From contig NZ_LT964854.1 of the NCBI RefSeq assembly GCF_900240305.1, positions 2,731,243-2,795,242 of the forward strand: a stretch of 64,000 nucleotides of DNA, given 5' to 3'. The stretch is from Ottowia massiliensis (lineage in GTDB: Bacteria; Pseudomonadota; Gammaproteobacteria; Burkholderiales; Burkholderiaceae_C). Numbering within the stretch: position 1 is the stretch's first letter; each line of letters opens with the position of its first letter. The translations under genes were made by a program, and so were the position numbers. Below the pieces are notes generated by a model. That model saw only the letters and a program-made list of their open reading frames with translations. It did no database searches and was not told the DNA's origin. Positions 42,275-51,803 of this stretch are shown here, piece after piece.

Positions 42275-43231
42275 TTGTCCAAGGCATTCATCAAGATCGT
42301 TTCTGCCGTGGCGCTGGCCGCCTGCGCGGCAAGTACGGCAGCGCAAGAGGCCACCAAGGTGGTCATGGGCATTTCGGGCTGGACGGGCTACGGGCCGCTC
42401 TCGCTGGCCGAGAAAACCGGGCTGTTCAAAAAGCACGGCATCGAGGCCGAAATCAAGATGATTCCGCAAAAAGACCGCCATCTGGCGCTGGCTTCCGGCG
42501 CCATCCAGTGCGCGGCCACGGCGGTGCAGTCGCATATTTCCTGGACGGTCAATGGCGTGCCCATCACGCAAATCTTCCTGATGGACCGCTCCCACGGCGC
42601 AGACGGCCTGGCCGTGCGCGACAACATCAAGAGCTTTGCCGACCTCAAGGGCAAAACCATCGCCGTCAGCGCGCCCGGCACCACGCCGCACTTTTTTCTC
42701 TCGTGGATGCTCAGCAAAAACGGCATCCGCCTCAAAGACATACGCACCGTCGCGCTGGAGCCGCAGCCCGCCGCGCAAGCCTTCGTTTCAGGCCGCAACG
42801 ACGCGGCGGTGAGCTACGAGCCGTATCTGTCCACCATCCGCGCCAAGCCCGAAGCGGGCCGCATCCTGGCCACCACCGTGGACTATCCGGCCGTGATCGA
42901 CACCTTCGGCTGCACGCCGCAGTGGCTCAAGGCCAACCCCAAGGCCGCCCAAGGCATCACTGACGCCTACTTCGAGGCGCTCGACATGATCAGCAAAGAG
43001 CCTGAAAAGGCCTACGGCATCATGGGCGAAGTGGTCAAGCAAACGGGCGAGCAGTTCGCCGAATCGGCCAAGGCGCTGCGCTGGGCCGGCAAGGCCGAAA
43101 ACCAGAAGTTCTTCGCCAGCGAAGTGCAGCCTTTCATGAAGGAAGCCGCCGCCATCTTGCTCGAATCTGGCGTCATCCGCCAGCTTCCGCAAACCTACGA
43201 CGGCCTGGCCGATCCGCAATTCATCCGGTAA
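42275..43231 (+). CDS. NMT1/SsuA-like ABC substrate-binding protein
   Basis: A periplasmic binding protein of 318 residues for the sulfonate/nitrate/taurine/thiamine-precursor class. Signal peptide (IVSAVALAACAASTAAQ), then VVMGISGWTGYGPLSLAEKT, the loop SGAIQCAATAVQSHISW and GKTIAVSAPGTTPHFFLSWM. The start is a TTG with an excellent Shine-Dalgarno (CAGGAGAC); an ATG would remove the signal. A permease follows by 4 bases, but no ATPase is nearby. The ligand is unknown. Confidence 0.85.
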   Translation: MSKAFIKIVSAVALAACAASTAAQEATKVVMGISGWTGYGPLSLAEKTGLFKKHGIEAEIKMIPQKDRHLALASGAIQCAATAVQSHISWTVNGVPITQIFLMDRSHGADGLAVRDNIKSFADLKGKTIAVSAPGTTPHFFLSWMLSKNGIRLKDIRTVALEPQPAAQAFVSGRNDAAVSYEPYLSTIRAKPEAGRILATTVDYPAVIDTFGCTPQWLKANPKAAQGITDAYFEALDMISKEPEKAYGIMGEVVKQTGEQFAESAKALRWAGKAENQKFFASEVQPFMKEAAAILLESGVIRQLPQTYDGLADPQFIR

Positions 43232-43235
43232 ATCC

Positions 43236-44009
43236 GTGCGTCCGCTGCAACCTGTCACGCCCGGCGTCCGCTGGGCGCTGGGCATCGCTTTTTTCGCGCT
43301 GTTCGTGGCCGCCTGGTGGCTCGTAACCACCCTTGGCTGGGTATCGCCCACCTTTTTGGCCAGCCCGGCCGCGATGGCGCGCGAAGGCGTGCTGCTGTTT
43401 ACCGAATACGGCTTCGCCAAAGACGTGGGAATGACCGTCTGGCGCGTGATGGGCGGCTTCGCGCTGGCCGCCGCCATTGGCGTGCCGCTGGGCATTCTGA
43501 TGGGCGCTTTCAAGCCTGTTGAAGCCTTTCTGGAGCCATTTGTCAGCTTCTGCCGCTATCTGCCGGCTTCCGCCTTCATTCCACTGCTCATCCTGTGGGC
43601 GGGCGTGGACGAAGTGCAGAAGCTGCTGGTCATCTTCATCGGTTCTTTTTTCCAGCTCGTGCTGATGATCGCCATCTGCGTGGGCGGCGCGCGGCGCGAC
43701 CTGGTGGAAGCCGCCTACACGCTGGGCGCCAGCGGCGGCGGCGTGGTGCGGCGCGTGCTCATTCCGGGCGCGGCCCCGCAAATTGCCGAAACGCTGCGGC
43801 TGGTGCTGGGCTGGGCCTGGACTTACATCATCGTGGCCGAACTCATCGGCTCGTCCAGCGGCATCGGCCACATGATCGTGGACAGCCAGGCGCTGCTCAA
43901 CACCGGGCAGATCATCTTCGGCATCATCGTCATCGGCGTCATCGGCCTGGTGTCTGACTTCGCCTTCAAGCTCCTCAACCGGCGCCTGTTCGCCTGGGCC
44001 TCGCTGTGA
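43236..44009 (+). CDS. ABC transporter permease (SsuC/TauC type)
   Basis: A 257-residue inner-membrane permease of the BPD type with about six hydrophobic segments. The EAA loop is clear in VEAAYTLGASGGGVVRRVLI followed by PGAAPQIAETLRLVLGWAW. A GTG is the start. It pairs with the binding protein 4 bases upstream. No ATPase gene follows; the next gene is a convergent dehydrogenase after an R-element. Confidence 0.9.
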   Translation: MRPLQPVTPGVRWALGIAFFALFVAAWWLVTTLGWVSPTFLASPAAMAREGVLLFTEYGFAKDVGMTVWRVMGGFALAAAIGVPLGILMGAFKPVEAFLEPFVSFCRYLPASAFIPLLILWAGVDEVQKLLVIFIGSFFQLVLMIAICVGGARRDLVEAAYTLGASGGGVVRRVLIPGAAPQIAETLRLVLGWAWTYIIVAELIGSSSGIGHMIVDSQALLNTGQIIFGIIVIGVIGLVSDFAFKLLNRRLFAWASL

Positions 44010-44045
44010 GAGGCTGGCTCCCAATGCACCGGATTCAAGGCTCTT

Positions 44046-44133
44046 ATCCGCTCCTTGTTTGATAGCATGACGTCCTAGTGGAAACAGCGCAGAATGGCAT
44101 TCTGCGCCCCCTTTATTTGCTCCTTGTTTTGAT
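44046..44133 (-). repeat. R-element copy 12
   Basis: A minus-oriented copy between convergent genes. The ends ATCCGCTCCTTGTTTGATAG and TTTGCTCCTTGTTTTGATG show that each end carries a direct repeat of GCTCCTTGTTT-GAT. The centre at 44087-44107 is a perfect dyad with 10-base arms. Confidence 0.92.
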
Positions 44134-44247
44134 GCGGCGCAGGGGTCAAAACAAGGCGATGCGGCAGAAATGCGGCCCTGAACCGTGCTGTGCCGCTGCC
44201 TGCCGCGTCAGGCCGCCGGGCGGTTTTGCGCGGGGCCTTGCGGGCGC

Positions 44248-45009
44248 TTATTTCGGCGGCATGCGGATGGCGCCGTCGAGCCGGATGACTTCGCCGTTGA
44301 GCATGTCGTTTTCCAGAATGTGGCGCACCAGCCGGGCGTAGTCTTCGGGGCGGCCCAGGCGGCTGGGGAAGGGCACGCTGGCGGCCAGCGCGTCTTGCAC
44401 GGGCTGCGGCATGCCAAAGATCATGGGCGTGGCGAAGATACCGGGCGCGATTGTCATGTTGCGGATGCCGCTGCGCGCCAGATCGCGCGCGATGGGCAGC
44501 GTCATGCTCACGATGCCGCCTTTGCTGGCGCTGTAGGCGGCCTGGCCCATTTGCCCGTCAAACGCGGCGATGCTGGCGGTGGAGATGATCACGCCGCGCT
44601 CGCCCGTATCGGCTTGCGGCTCGTTGTGCGTCATGGCCTCGGCGGCCAGGCGGATCATGTTGAAGGTGCCAATCAGGTTGATGCTGATGGTGCGGGCGAA
44701 AGATTCCAGCCGGTGCGCGCCGTTTTTGCCCGCTACTTTTTCCGCCGGGGCCACGCCCGCGCAGTTGATCAGCGCGGCCAGCTGGCCCAGCGCCTGCGCC
44801 TTTTGCACGGCGGCCAGGCCATCGGCCTCGCTGGTGACGTCGCAGCGCACGAAAGCGCCGCCGATTTCGCGCGCCACGGCCTCGCCTTTGTCGGCCTGCA
44901 AGTCGGCCACGACCACCCGGCCGCCTGCAGCGGCCAGCATGCGCGCCGTGCCTTCGCCCAGACCCGACGCGCCGCCTGTGACGATGAACGCCCTGTTTTC
45001 GATTTGCAT
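44248..45009 (-). CDS. Short-chain dehydrogenase (HSD10-like 3-hydroxyacyl-CoA dehydrogenase)
   Basis: A 253-residue NAD-dependent SDR. N-terminal FIVTGGASGLGEGTARML (TGxxxGxG), the NAG-type INCAGVAPAEK, catalytic Ser in VIISTASIAAFDGQMG, and Tyr-Lys in AAYSASKGGIV. The sequence around it and the insert with AGKNGAHRLESF resemble 3-hydroxy-2-methylbutyryl-CoA dehydrogenases of isoleucine and fatty acid breakdown. It is alone on the minus strand, convergent with the ABC permease and divergent from priA. Confidence 0.88.
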   Translation of the reverse strand: MQIENRAFIVTGGASGLGEGTARMLAAAGGRVVVADLQADKGEAVAREIGGAFVRCDVTSEADGLAAVQKAQALGQLAALINCAGVAPAEKVAGKNGAHRLESFARTISINLIGTFNMIRLAAEAMTHNEPQADTGERGVIISTASIAAFDGQMGQAAYSASKGGIVSMTLPIARDLARSGIRNMTIAPGIFATPMIFGMPQPVQDALAASVPFPSRLGRPEDYARLVRHILENDMLNGEVIRLDGAIRMPPK

Positions 45010-45137
45010 GTTCTCTGATCTCCTTTGTGCATGGTTGAGGAATGGGCCAGCGCGCATTGTGGAGCGCCAGGCGGGCGGGCCGTCTCCTGTTTTTCCCTGT
45101 ATGCGCCAGGGCGCCGCTGCCACAATCGCCGCCCGCC

Positions 45138-47306
45138 ATGCCAGAGACTGCCGCCGCGCCTTCCGCACCCTTTGAACCCTGCCACTGGCTGGCCGTGGCC
45201 GTGCCCGCGCCAGCCCACAGCGCGCTGGCGCAAACGCTCACCTACGCCCACAGCGCGCCGCTGCCCGCCGGCACGCTGGTGCGCGCCCCGCTAGGCCAGC
45301 GCGAAGTGCCGGGCGTGGTCTGGGGCCTGGCTAATGCGCCCGATGCCGCGCTGGCCGCGCACGTCAAGCCCCTGGCCTGCGCTTTCACCAGCCTGCCGCC
45401 GCTGGATGAAAACTGGCGCCAGCTGATTGCCTTCACGGCCCGCTACTACCAGCGCGCGCTGGGCGAGGTGGCGCTGGCGGCGCTGCCGCCGCAGTTGCGC
45501 ACGCTGGACGAAGCGCAAATGGCGCGGCGGCTGGCCAAGCTGGCCAAGCAAGACGCCGTGGCGCAAGGCCCGGCCACGCCCGCCGCCAGGCCCGGCCCCA
45601 CGCCGCAGCAGGCCGCCGCACTGGCGCAAATCGCCCAAGGCGCAGGCCCTTTTTTGCTGCACGGCGTCACGGGCAGCGGCAAAACAGAGGTCTACATGCG
45701 CGCGGCCGAAGCCGTGCTGGCGCAAGACGCGGCCGCGCAAGTGCTGGTGCTCGCGCCCGAAATCAACCTCACCCCGCAGCTTCAGGCGCGCCTGGCCGCG
45801 CGCTTTGCGCCGCTGCTGGGCGCGGGCGCCGTGGTGGCCATGCACAGCGGCCTCACGCCCGCGCAGCGCCTTTCGGCCTGGCTGGCCGCGCACACGCAGC
45901 GCGCGCGCATCGTGCTGGGCACGCGCATGGCCGTGCTTGCCTCCATGCCCGCCTTGCGCCTGATCGTGGTGGATGAAGAGCACGACCCCAGCTACAAGCA
46001 GCAAGAAGGCGCGCGCTACTCCGCGCGCGATCTGGCCGTGTATCGCGCGCGCTTGCAAGGGGCCAAAGTCATCCTCGGATCGGCCACGCCGTCGCTGGAG
46101 AGCTGGCACGCCAGCCGCCCGGACGGGGGCAAATACCAGCGCCTGGTCATGCCTTCGCGCGTGGGAAGCGGTGCGGGCGCAGGCGCAGGCGGGCCTGCCG
46201 CGCTGCCCCTCGTGCGGCGCGTGGACATGAACCGCCAGCCGCGCGGCACGGTGATTGCCGCGCCGCTGCTGCAAGCCATCACCGAACGCGTGGGGCGCGG
46301 CGAGCAGTCGCTCATCCTCCTCAACCGCCGGGGCTGGGCGCCCGTGCTGCACTGCGCCAACTGCGGCTGGAAAAGCGAATGCCCGCATTGCAGCGCCTTC
46401 CGCGTCTTTCACCGCGCCGACCGCAGCCTGCGCTGCCACCACTGCGGCCTGGCGCAGCCCGTGCCCCGCGCCTGCCCCGCCTGCGGCAACGCCGACATCA
46501 CCCCCATCGGCCGGGGCACCGAGCAGCTGGAAGAGCGCCTGGCCGCCCTGCTGCGAACCGCCCGCCGCCCCGACGGGCAGCCCGCCCGCATCGCCCGCAT
46601 GGACGCCGACACCACCCGCCTCAAAGGCGCGCTGGCCCAGCAGCTGGCGCACGTGCACGACGGCAGCGTGGACGTGCTTGTGGGCACGCAAATGATTGCC
46701 AAAGGGCACGACTTCCGCCGCGTCACCCTCGTGGCCGCGCTCAACCCCGACACGGCGCTTTTTTCCAGCGACTTTCGCGCGCCCGAGCGCCTGTTTGCCC
46801 TGCTCATGCAAGCGGCTGGCCGCGCCGGGCGCGACGCCGCCTACAGCCAGGCCAGCGGCCAGGGCAGCGAAATGTGGGTGCAAACCGAACACCCCGCCCA
46901 CCCCTTGTTTGAAGCCCTCAAACGCCACGACTACCCCGGCTTTGCCGCCAGCCAGCTGGCCGAACGCCAGGCCGCCGGCCTGCCCCCCTACGCCCACCTG
47001 GCCCTGCTGCGCGCCGAAAGCCGCGCCCTGCCGGCGGCCATCGCCTTTTTGCAAGACGCCGCCGCCGCACTGCAAGCCGACCCGGCCCTGGCGCACTGGG
47101 CCGCCCACGTTACTTGCTACCCCGCCGTGCCCGCCGCCATGCAGCGCCTGGCCGGCATGGAACGCGCCCAAATGCTGCTGGAAAGCCCCCGCCGCGCCGC
47201 CCTGCAAGGCCTGCTGGCGGGCTGGCAAGCCGCCCTGCACGCCCTGCGCGCCCGCCACAAAGCCGTGCTGCGCTGGGCCATTGATGTGGACCCGCTCAGC
47301 TTTTGA
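45138..47306 (+). CDS. priA: Primosomal protein N' (replication restart helicase PriA)
   Basis: 3'-5' helicase that restarts stalled forks; 722 residues. An N-terminal DNA-binding domain (WLAVAVPAPAHSALAQTLTY) is followed by Walker A LLHGVTGSGKTEVYMRAAEA, DEAH-type box VVDEEHDPSYKQQEGARYSA, and zinc motifs with eight cysteines (LHCANCGWKSECPHC, LRCHHCGLAQPVPRACPACG). Motifs V-VI appear in VGTQMIAKGHDFRRVTLV and QAAGRAGRDA. The ATG at 45138 gives a standard N-terminus. Confidence 0.96.
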   Translation: MPETAAAPSAPFEPCHWLAVAVPAPAHSALAQTLTYAHSAPLPAGTLVRAPLGQREVPGVVWGLANAPDAALAAHVKPLACAFTSLPPLDENWRQLIAFTARYYQRALGEVALAALPPQLRTLDEAQMARRLAKLAKQDAVAQGPATPAARPGPTPQQAAALAQIAQGAGPFLLHGVTGSGKTEVYMRAAEAVLAQDAAAQVLVLAPEINLTPQLQARLAARFAPLLGAGAVVAMHSGLTPAQRLSAWLAAHTQRARIVLGTRMAVLASMPALRLIVVDEEHDPSYKQQEGARYSARDLAVYRARLQGAKVILGSATPSLESWHASRPDGGKYQRLVMPSRVGSGAGAGAGGPAALPLVRRVDMNRQPRGTVIAAPLLQAITERVGRGEQSLILLNRRGWAPVLHCANCGWKSECPHCSAFRVFHRADRSLRCHHCGLAQPVPRACPACGNADITPIGRGTEQLEERLAALLRTARRPDGQPARIARMDADTTRLKGALAQQLAHVHDGSVDVLVGTQMIAKGHDFRRVTLVAALNPDTALFSSDFRAPERLFALLMQAAGRAGRDAAYSQASGQGSEMWVQTEHPAHPLFEALKRHDYPGFAASQLAERQAAGLPPYAHLALLRAESRALPAAIAFLQDAAAALQADPALAHWAAHVTCYPAVPAAMQRLAGMERAQMLLESPRRAALQGLLAGWQAALHALRARHKAVLRWAIDVDPLSF

Positions 47307-47380
47307 GGGCCTGTTCACGGCCTTGGGCAGTCAATCTTTGCCGGGCCGCAAGGAGTGTTAGGCATGCTGCGTACAGCATT

Positions 47381-47469
47381 ATTTAGCTCCTGTATTCGTA
47401 GCATCATGTCCTAGTGAAAATTGCGCTAGACGGCATTTTCATGCCTTTGAATTAGCTCCTTTTTTTGAT
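47381..47469 (-). repeat. R-element copy 13
   Basis: A minus-oriented copy after priA: TTTAGCTCCTGTATTCGTAG, core ATCATGTCCTAGTGAAAATT, right part AATTAGCTCCTTTTTTTGAT. It is the last copy before the accessory island. Confidence 0.92.
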
Positions 47470-48238
47470 GTGGAATGGCTCGCAGAACCAGCCTGGCAGA
47501 GCTGCACCAGCGCCTGTGGCGAAAACTGGCATTGACCAGCTTCGCAGGCAGCGTCAATGGCTCTCTCATATGTATGAATCAACAGCCGGTAATCGCACCA
47601 GCTTGTCGCTCACGGGAAAAGGTTTTTCAATTCAGCCGTCTTGGGTGTCGCCTGGGGCTTTCATGGCCGCCATTTCAAACACTTCCGCGAGCACTTCAGC
47701 CTCCGCGTCTGCATCCATAAGGCAGCGGCAAACGTCTGCGCTTTCCCCGGGGAAAAAGCCTGATGAGCAGGAAATCAGGCAAATGGCATCAGAGATCAAC
47801 CGCACAGGCAACCGCCCCCTGTGGTTTGACGACCGGGATGAGCGCATGCAAGCGTTCGCCCGCCAGGCCGCGCAACTGCCCGCAGACGCGCGCCCGCAGC
47901 TGCTGAAGGAAATCATCGACCAGCGCCCGGACGCCATTCATGACTGGGTTGGCGCGCAACGGCTGGAGCAACTGGCTGGCGCAGGCCGCATCAGCGCGGA
48001 AGAAAAAGCGGCCGTGCAAAGCACCGTGGCCGCTGCATATACCGAAGGCCACATCACCCATGCGCAAATGCAGACCATCATGGGCGTGGCCAGCATGCCC
48101 CCAGGCCATAACCCTGCGCGCTTTGAAACAGCCCGCAGCTTCCTGACAGGCAACGCGCCTGAGAGCCTGTCACCAAAGTTATTCCAAGAACCTGATCATG
48201 CGCCGAATGCAGGCGATCTTCACGAATGCTCAGGCTGA
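47465..48238 (+). pseudogene. Truncated N-terminal part of a probable secreted effector
   Basis: A 257-codon frame I do not recognise. A Ser/Ala/Thr-rich stretch (SNTSASTSASASAS) precedes a helical, charged domain (QEIRQMASEINRTGNRPLW, RQAAQLPADARPQLLKEIID, ISAEEKAAVQSTVAAAY). From 48163 the sequence is IS-end DNA, so the natural protein is cut and the last 25 codons are foreign. Several starts are possible (47465, 47570, 47663). Location at the head of toxin and immunity remnants suggests the conserved leader of a polymorphic toxin. Confidence 0.45.
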
Positions 48239-48280
48239 AGCGACAGTGACTTCATAGTCTTTGGAAAGCCTGCGAGATTG
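48163..48280 (+). mobile_element. 118-bp IS5-type end remnant
   Basis: Matches the left end of the IS at 49339-49456 with only scattered changes (GAGCCTGTCA, then CAAAGTTAT). It breaks the upstream effector frame. No transposase is left. Confidence 0.75.
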
Positions 48281-48574
48281 ATTTCGTTATGAAACTGGCC
48301 CCGGCAATGCGAGCGGTGTTAATGGCCGCGACTTCGTGCGCAGGCCATGCAGCACGGCGTTTTCCCAACTTGATAAGGGGCGTCATAAGCTGCTGCTTGA
48401 TGCGAAGGTAGGGCGTGCTTCGGGTCAGGCCCGTAGCGGATATGACGAAGGAAAGCCGCAGAAGGCAGAAAGTCATATTGCACCCCGTTAGATTCAATTA
48501 AACGATGGGTGCAAGTATTCAGGAAGGCAGGTTTTGGGTCTGTCTGTAAAAAGCCGGAATTAGCGGTGCGTTAG
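48281..48574 (+). pseudogene. Possible C-terminal toxin remnant (nuclease-like)
   Basis: With one frame change near 48489 the plus strand reads GRDFVRRPCSTAFSQLD ... RHKLLLDAKVGRASGQARS then LDSIKRWVQVFRKAGFGS, ending at the TAG at 48572. The LLDAKVGRASG piece looks like the core strand of a restriction-endonuclease-like fold. There is no start and no intact frame, so this is a relic; the identity is tentative. Confidence 0.3.
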
Positions 48575-48576
48575 AG

Positions 48577-48999
48577 TTAGCGCGGCTTTTGGCCTTTGCC
48601 CAACAGCACAAGACGAAGGTTTTCCAGTTCTATGCTCGCATCGTTAATGGAGTCGTTGCGCATAGCTGCTACCATATTCACGAATGCATCGCATTGTTCG
48701 TCGGTGTTCATCGTCGCGCCCAATCGCTCAAATCTTGCAAACATTTCGATTGTCTCCGATGAACCGTATAGACAAACTCGGCATTTGGCGTCAGCGGTGC
48801 GTGAGCCAAGTGCTCGTCCTTCACTCGATTGGCGTTCATAACATTGATTGGCGTGGTCACATACGCAATTCACATAGTCTGTATATGCTTTCGTTCGGGT
48901 TTCCCTTCGATACCGTTGTTGTTCGAGATACTTTGAGAAATAGAATTGAATGAATGCGCCAAGAACTATTCCGACGAGAGATGCGATAGCTGCAAACAT
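48577..48999 (-). CDS. Small membrane-anchored hypothetical protein
   Basis: A 140-residue protein with one N-terminal membrane segment (IASLVGIVLGAFIQFYF, about residues 4-22) followed by a basic stretch (LEQQRYRRETRTKAYTDYVN) and a helical cytoplasmic domain with several cysteines (CVCDHANQC, AKCRVCLYG). This layout is common among small unassigned proteins in defence-type and prophage-type islands. Base composition is lower in GC than the flanking chromosome. No function can be given. Confidence 0.6.
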   Translation of the reverse strand: MFAAIASLVGIVLGAFIQFYFSKYLEQQRYRRETRTKAYTDYVNCVCDHANQCYERQSSEGRALGSRTADAKCRVCLYGSSETIEMFARFERLGATMNTDEQCDAFVNMVAAMRNDSINDASIELENLRLVLLGKGQKPR

Positions 49000-49118
49000 G
49001 ATTAATTTTTCCCCTTTGATTTGTTATTTTTGGCGTTTCGGTATTAATTTCGCCATGTCTGCAATTGACTTCGGCAGTGCAAACCTTCTGATTCTAGCAA
49101 GGGAATTTCTATCGCTTC

Positions 49119-49338
49119 TTAGGCCCTGTGCCATTGGTCTTCAAGTTCGCAAACACAATCACCCCAAATCAACCAAGCATCGCCCGATTGCGGTGGCCGA
49201 CCACGGTTTTTCTTCAATCCAAGACTTCGCATGAGTTCGACGGGTCTTCGTTGCTATGCCTTATAGCTTTGCCAAGCCAATACGCTAAATCCGGCGGGAT
49301 GGTTTCACGATCCTGCAAAAATTCACCAATCGTCTTTA
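49119..49338 (-). pseudogene. Remnant of a hypothetical gene cut by the IS
   Basis: Minus-strand coding is split in two frames: TIGEFLQDRETIPPDLAYWL then, after a shift near 49230, MRSLGLKKNRGRPPQSGDAW, with a stop at 49119. LGLKKNRGRPP resembles the basic tail of small phage- or plasmid-type hypothetical proteins. The 5' part is removed by IS insertion at 49339. Confidence 0.4.
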
Positions 49339-50094
49339 GAGCCTGTCATCAAAGTTATCCCAAGAGCCTGACCATGCACCGAATGTAGGCGATCTTCACG
49401 AATGCTTCGGCTGTAGAAGGCAATGACCTCGTAGTCCTTGGAGAGCCTGCGAGATTGACTCAGCCAGGCAGAGGTTCTCTCCACAATCCAGCGCTTGGGC
49501 AGCGCCTCAAAAACATGCCTCTGGCGACGCTTGATCACCTACATGTTCCAACCAAACATGCTCAGCGCCCAATTGATCAGACTGCCCATGTAGCCGCCAT
49601 CGGCAAAGATGATTTTGAAGCAATCAAGGCGCAAGAACAGCCGCACCAGCAAAGCCCTGGCTCTCCCCCGATCCTGAATGCCTGTCGAATGCATCACCAC
49701 GACCAGCAGCAGCCCCATCGTGTCTACGGCTATGTAGCGCTTGCGCCCTTTGACTCTTTTGCCTGCGTCATATCCGCGCTGCCCCTTTTGGGACGGTCTT
49801 AAATGATTGGGAGTCAATGATGGTCGCGCTAAGGCCCAACTCGCCTGCCTGCCTTGGCGCGTACCTGCTGGCACAGCAGCGCCAGCAGCACATCCCACGC
49901 AAAGGTGTTGCAGACCTGTTTCCAGGGCAGGTAGTCCTTGGGTAGCACTCGCCACTGACAGCCGGTGGCTTGCGCATGGAAGATAGCGTTGATCATGTCC
50001 CGGGCGCTGCGCTGGCGGGCCCCCTCTTGTTCATTTCAGCAAAGTGTTTGGCCAGCACTTGCCATTGCGCATTGGTCATGTCGCATGGGTACAT
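49323..50094 (-). pseudogene. IS5-family (IS1031/ISL2-like) transposase, frameshifted
   Basis: Reading minus strand, pieces are MYPCDMTNAQWQVLAKHF, INAIFHAQATGCQWRVLPKD, ATIIDSQSFKTV (first Asp of DDE), GYDAGKRVKGRKRYIAVDTM, FADGGYMGSLINWA (second Asp) and KRRQRHVFEALPKRWIVERT then SAWLSQSRRLSKDYEV (Glu region). At least three frame changes or stops (near 50000, 49800 and 49540) break the frame. Left end GAGCCTGTCATC is at 49339; I could not find a matching right end, so the copy may be truncated. Confidence 0.85.
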
Positions 50095-50318
50095 GGAGGA
50101 TTTTGCTATTAGTTGGGGTTTGAGGACGGTTTCTAAGTCTCTAAGAGTGGCCTCGGAGCAAAGACAATATCTTGTGGACATTAGAATGACCAAAGAATTG
50201 GGAGATAATACGATAAACGAGCGCTAGCAGAATATCATCTAAGGGGGATAAATGTATCATTAGAAAATTTTGCAGCTTGCCATATGGAAGTTTGATGCAG
50301 AAGAAACAGGGGTTAAGT

Positions 50319-50801
50319 ATGTTGTTTCCCAAAAATCCGAAAGTTATTCCCGGTCTCTGGGAAAGCGTGAAATCACAGATGATCAGAAATAAAATGTTAT
50401 TCCTGATCAGAGACGGTATGCCCTGCTATCCACTGGAAAGTGGAATCATGAGTGAAACAGAGGCAGAAGCCTGGATAGAGAAGCTTAAAAAACTACCAGT
50501 TGTTAGATTTAGTTCTAATCGCGGAATAACTATGTCACCTCATTTTGCATGCAATCTCGATGATTCGGGCATAAGGATGGTCGAACTGGTCACATTCCCA
50601 TTTGATGGAGGATGGGAAAATCTGGCTGAATTACAGAAAACACTTTCTATCTCCACTCTTGCATTGTTGTATGAGAAGAACGCAGCAAAAGATATTGTAA
50701 TCCCCATTCATCTGCCTTCTTGGAGTATGGATGGCATTAACGTGCAAGAAGTCCAAGATGGATTATTATTCAGAAAGGTCATGATGCAAACGAATGGATG
50801 A
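50319..50801 (+). CDS. Unrecognised protein in the toxin island, possible immunity protein
   Basis: A 160-residue soluble protein, low GC. It begins LFPKNPKVIPGLWESVKSQM and ends with an acidic-aromatic stretch (PSWSMDGINVQEVQDGLLF). The ATG at 50319 has a good Shine-Dalgarno (AGGGG, 6 bases away); in-frame ATG at 50295 or TTG at 50277 are possible. It lies between the IS and the first PoNi-like copy. Immunity function is inferred only from the surroundings. Confidence 0.5.
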   Translation: MLFPKNPKVIPGLWESVKSQMIRNKMLFLIRDGMPCYPLESGIMSETEAEAWIEKLKKLPVVRFSSNRGITMSPHFACNLDDSGIRMVELVTFPFDGGWENLAELQKTLSISTLALLYEKNAAKDIVIPIHLPSWSMDGINVQEVQDGLLFRKVMMQTNG

Positions 50802-50855
50802 TGACAATGTTTTTTATAGTCCTACTGATTTTTCAATATTCAGCTTAGGGAAACC

Positions 50856-51605
50856 ATGATCCGAGATAAAACAAAAATATTTCATATTTTGACAGATATA
50901 TTAATTTAACTTAAGATAATATTAAAAAATATCTGACGGCTATCGAGACGCACCCGAATATAGAGGGCCGTCTTGGCGTTGCGCATATGCTCAGTAATGA
51001 TGCATTGGCCAACTGCATTTATCGATTTAGCCGTAGCGACAAGATAGAAGACATTCGCAACAACGTCTTGCTCTGGATTCAGGTCAAGGAAATTCAAAAG
51101 CGCGTTATAGCCAATACTCTTACTGAATTCAAAAAAACATGTGTGCTTTATCAGAGTATAATGCTGGATATAATCTATGACGCACTGACCATGATGGCAT
51201 TCAGTGTGGCCCTGCATTTCACGCCTGAAGAAACCCGGCGGCTTCTGGACGCCATAGGCCATGCGGGAAAGGATGCGGCTGATGGACGAGGCGGCCCGCG
51301 CCTTGGGCGATGTGAACCGCCCTGTAGCCAGCGAATGCGCGTTTCCGAGGGTCTATGCGCCGCTGCTGGAAGTCTGGCGTTCGGCGGCTGATCTGCGTGA
51401 AGCCCGGTTGCGGGAATACGCCGCCAGCTGGAAAAAGAAAATCTCGCCCATTTACTGGTCCAACAGCCTGAAAGGGGCCGAGGGCACTTATTTTGGCTGC
51501 TGGTGCTTTGACATTGCTCTGGCGGTCATGCTGCTGGATATTCCAGACGCGGCCTTGAGAAAAAGCGCGTATTACCCGGCTGATTTGGTGGATGCGACGC
51601 GATAG
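50856..51605 (+). pseudogene. PoNi-like immunity gene copy 1, frameshifted
   Basis: A homologue of the intact gene at 53650. It begins MIRDKTKIFHILTDILI and then meets a stop; the frame resumes as THPNIEGRLGVAHMLSNDA and continues to RRLLDAIGHAGKDA, where one extra base near 51276 shifts it again; the last frame carries GAEGTYFGCWCFDIALAVML and SAYYPADLVDA. The C-terminal half is almost identical to the intact copy, the N-terminal half is clearly diverged. Confidence 0.75.
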
Positions 51606-51803
51606 GTGGATAACCTAAAAAATCTGTATAGCATCAAGGATTTTCCAGTACCATTTCCAATACTCACCAGTGGCTGCGCAGCCAAGCAGGGGGAGAAGGA
51701 GATGCGTTATTAGTCAGGCGGCTGTGGCATCTGTCGGGACTGGGTAGATGTGAAGGCGAACGCTGCGACATAGTACCGTAATATTCAAAATTCTTCCAGA
51801 TCA

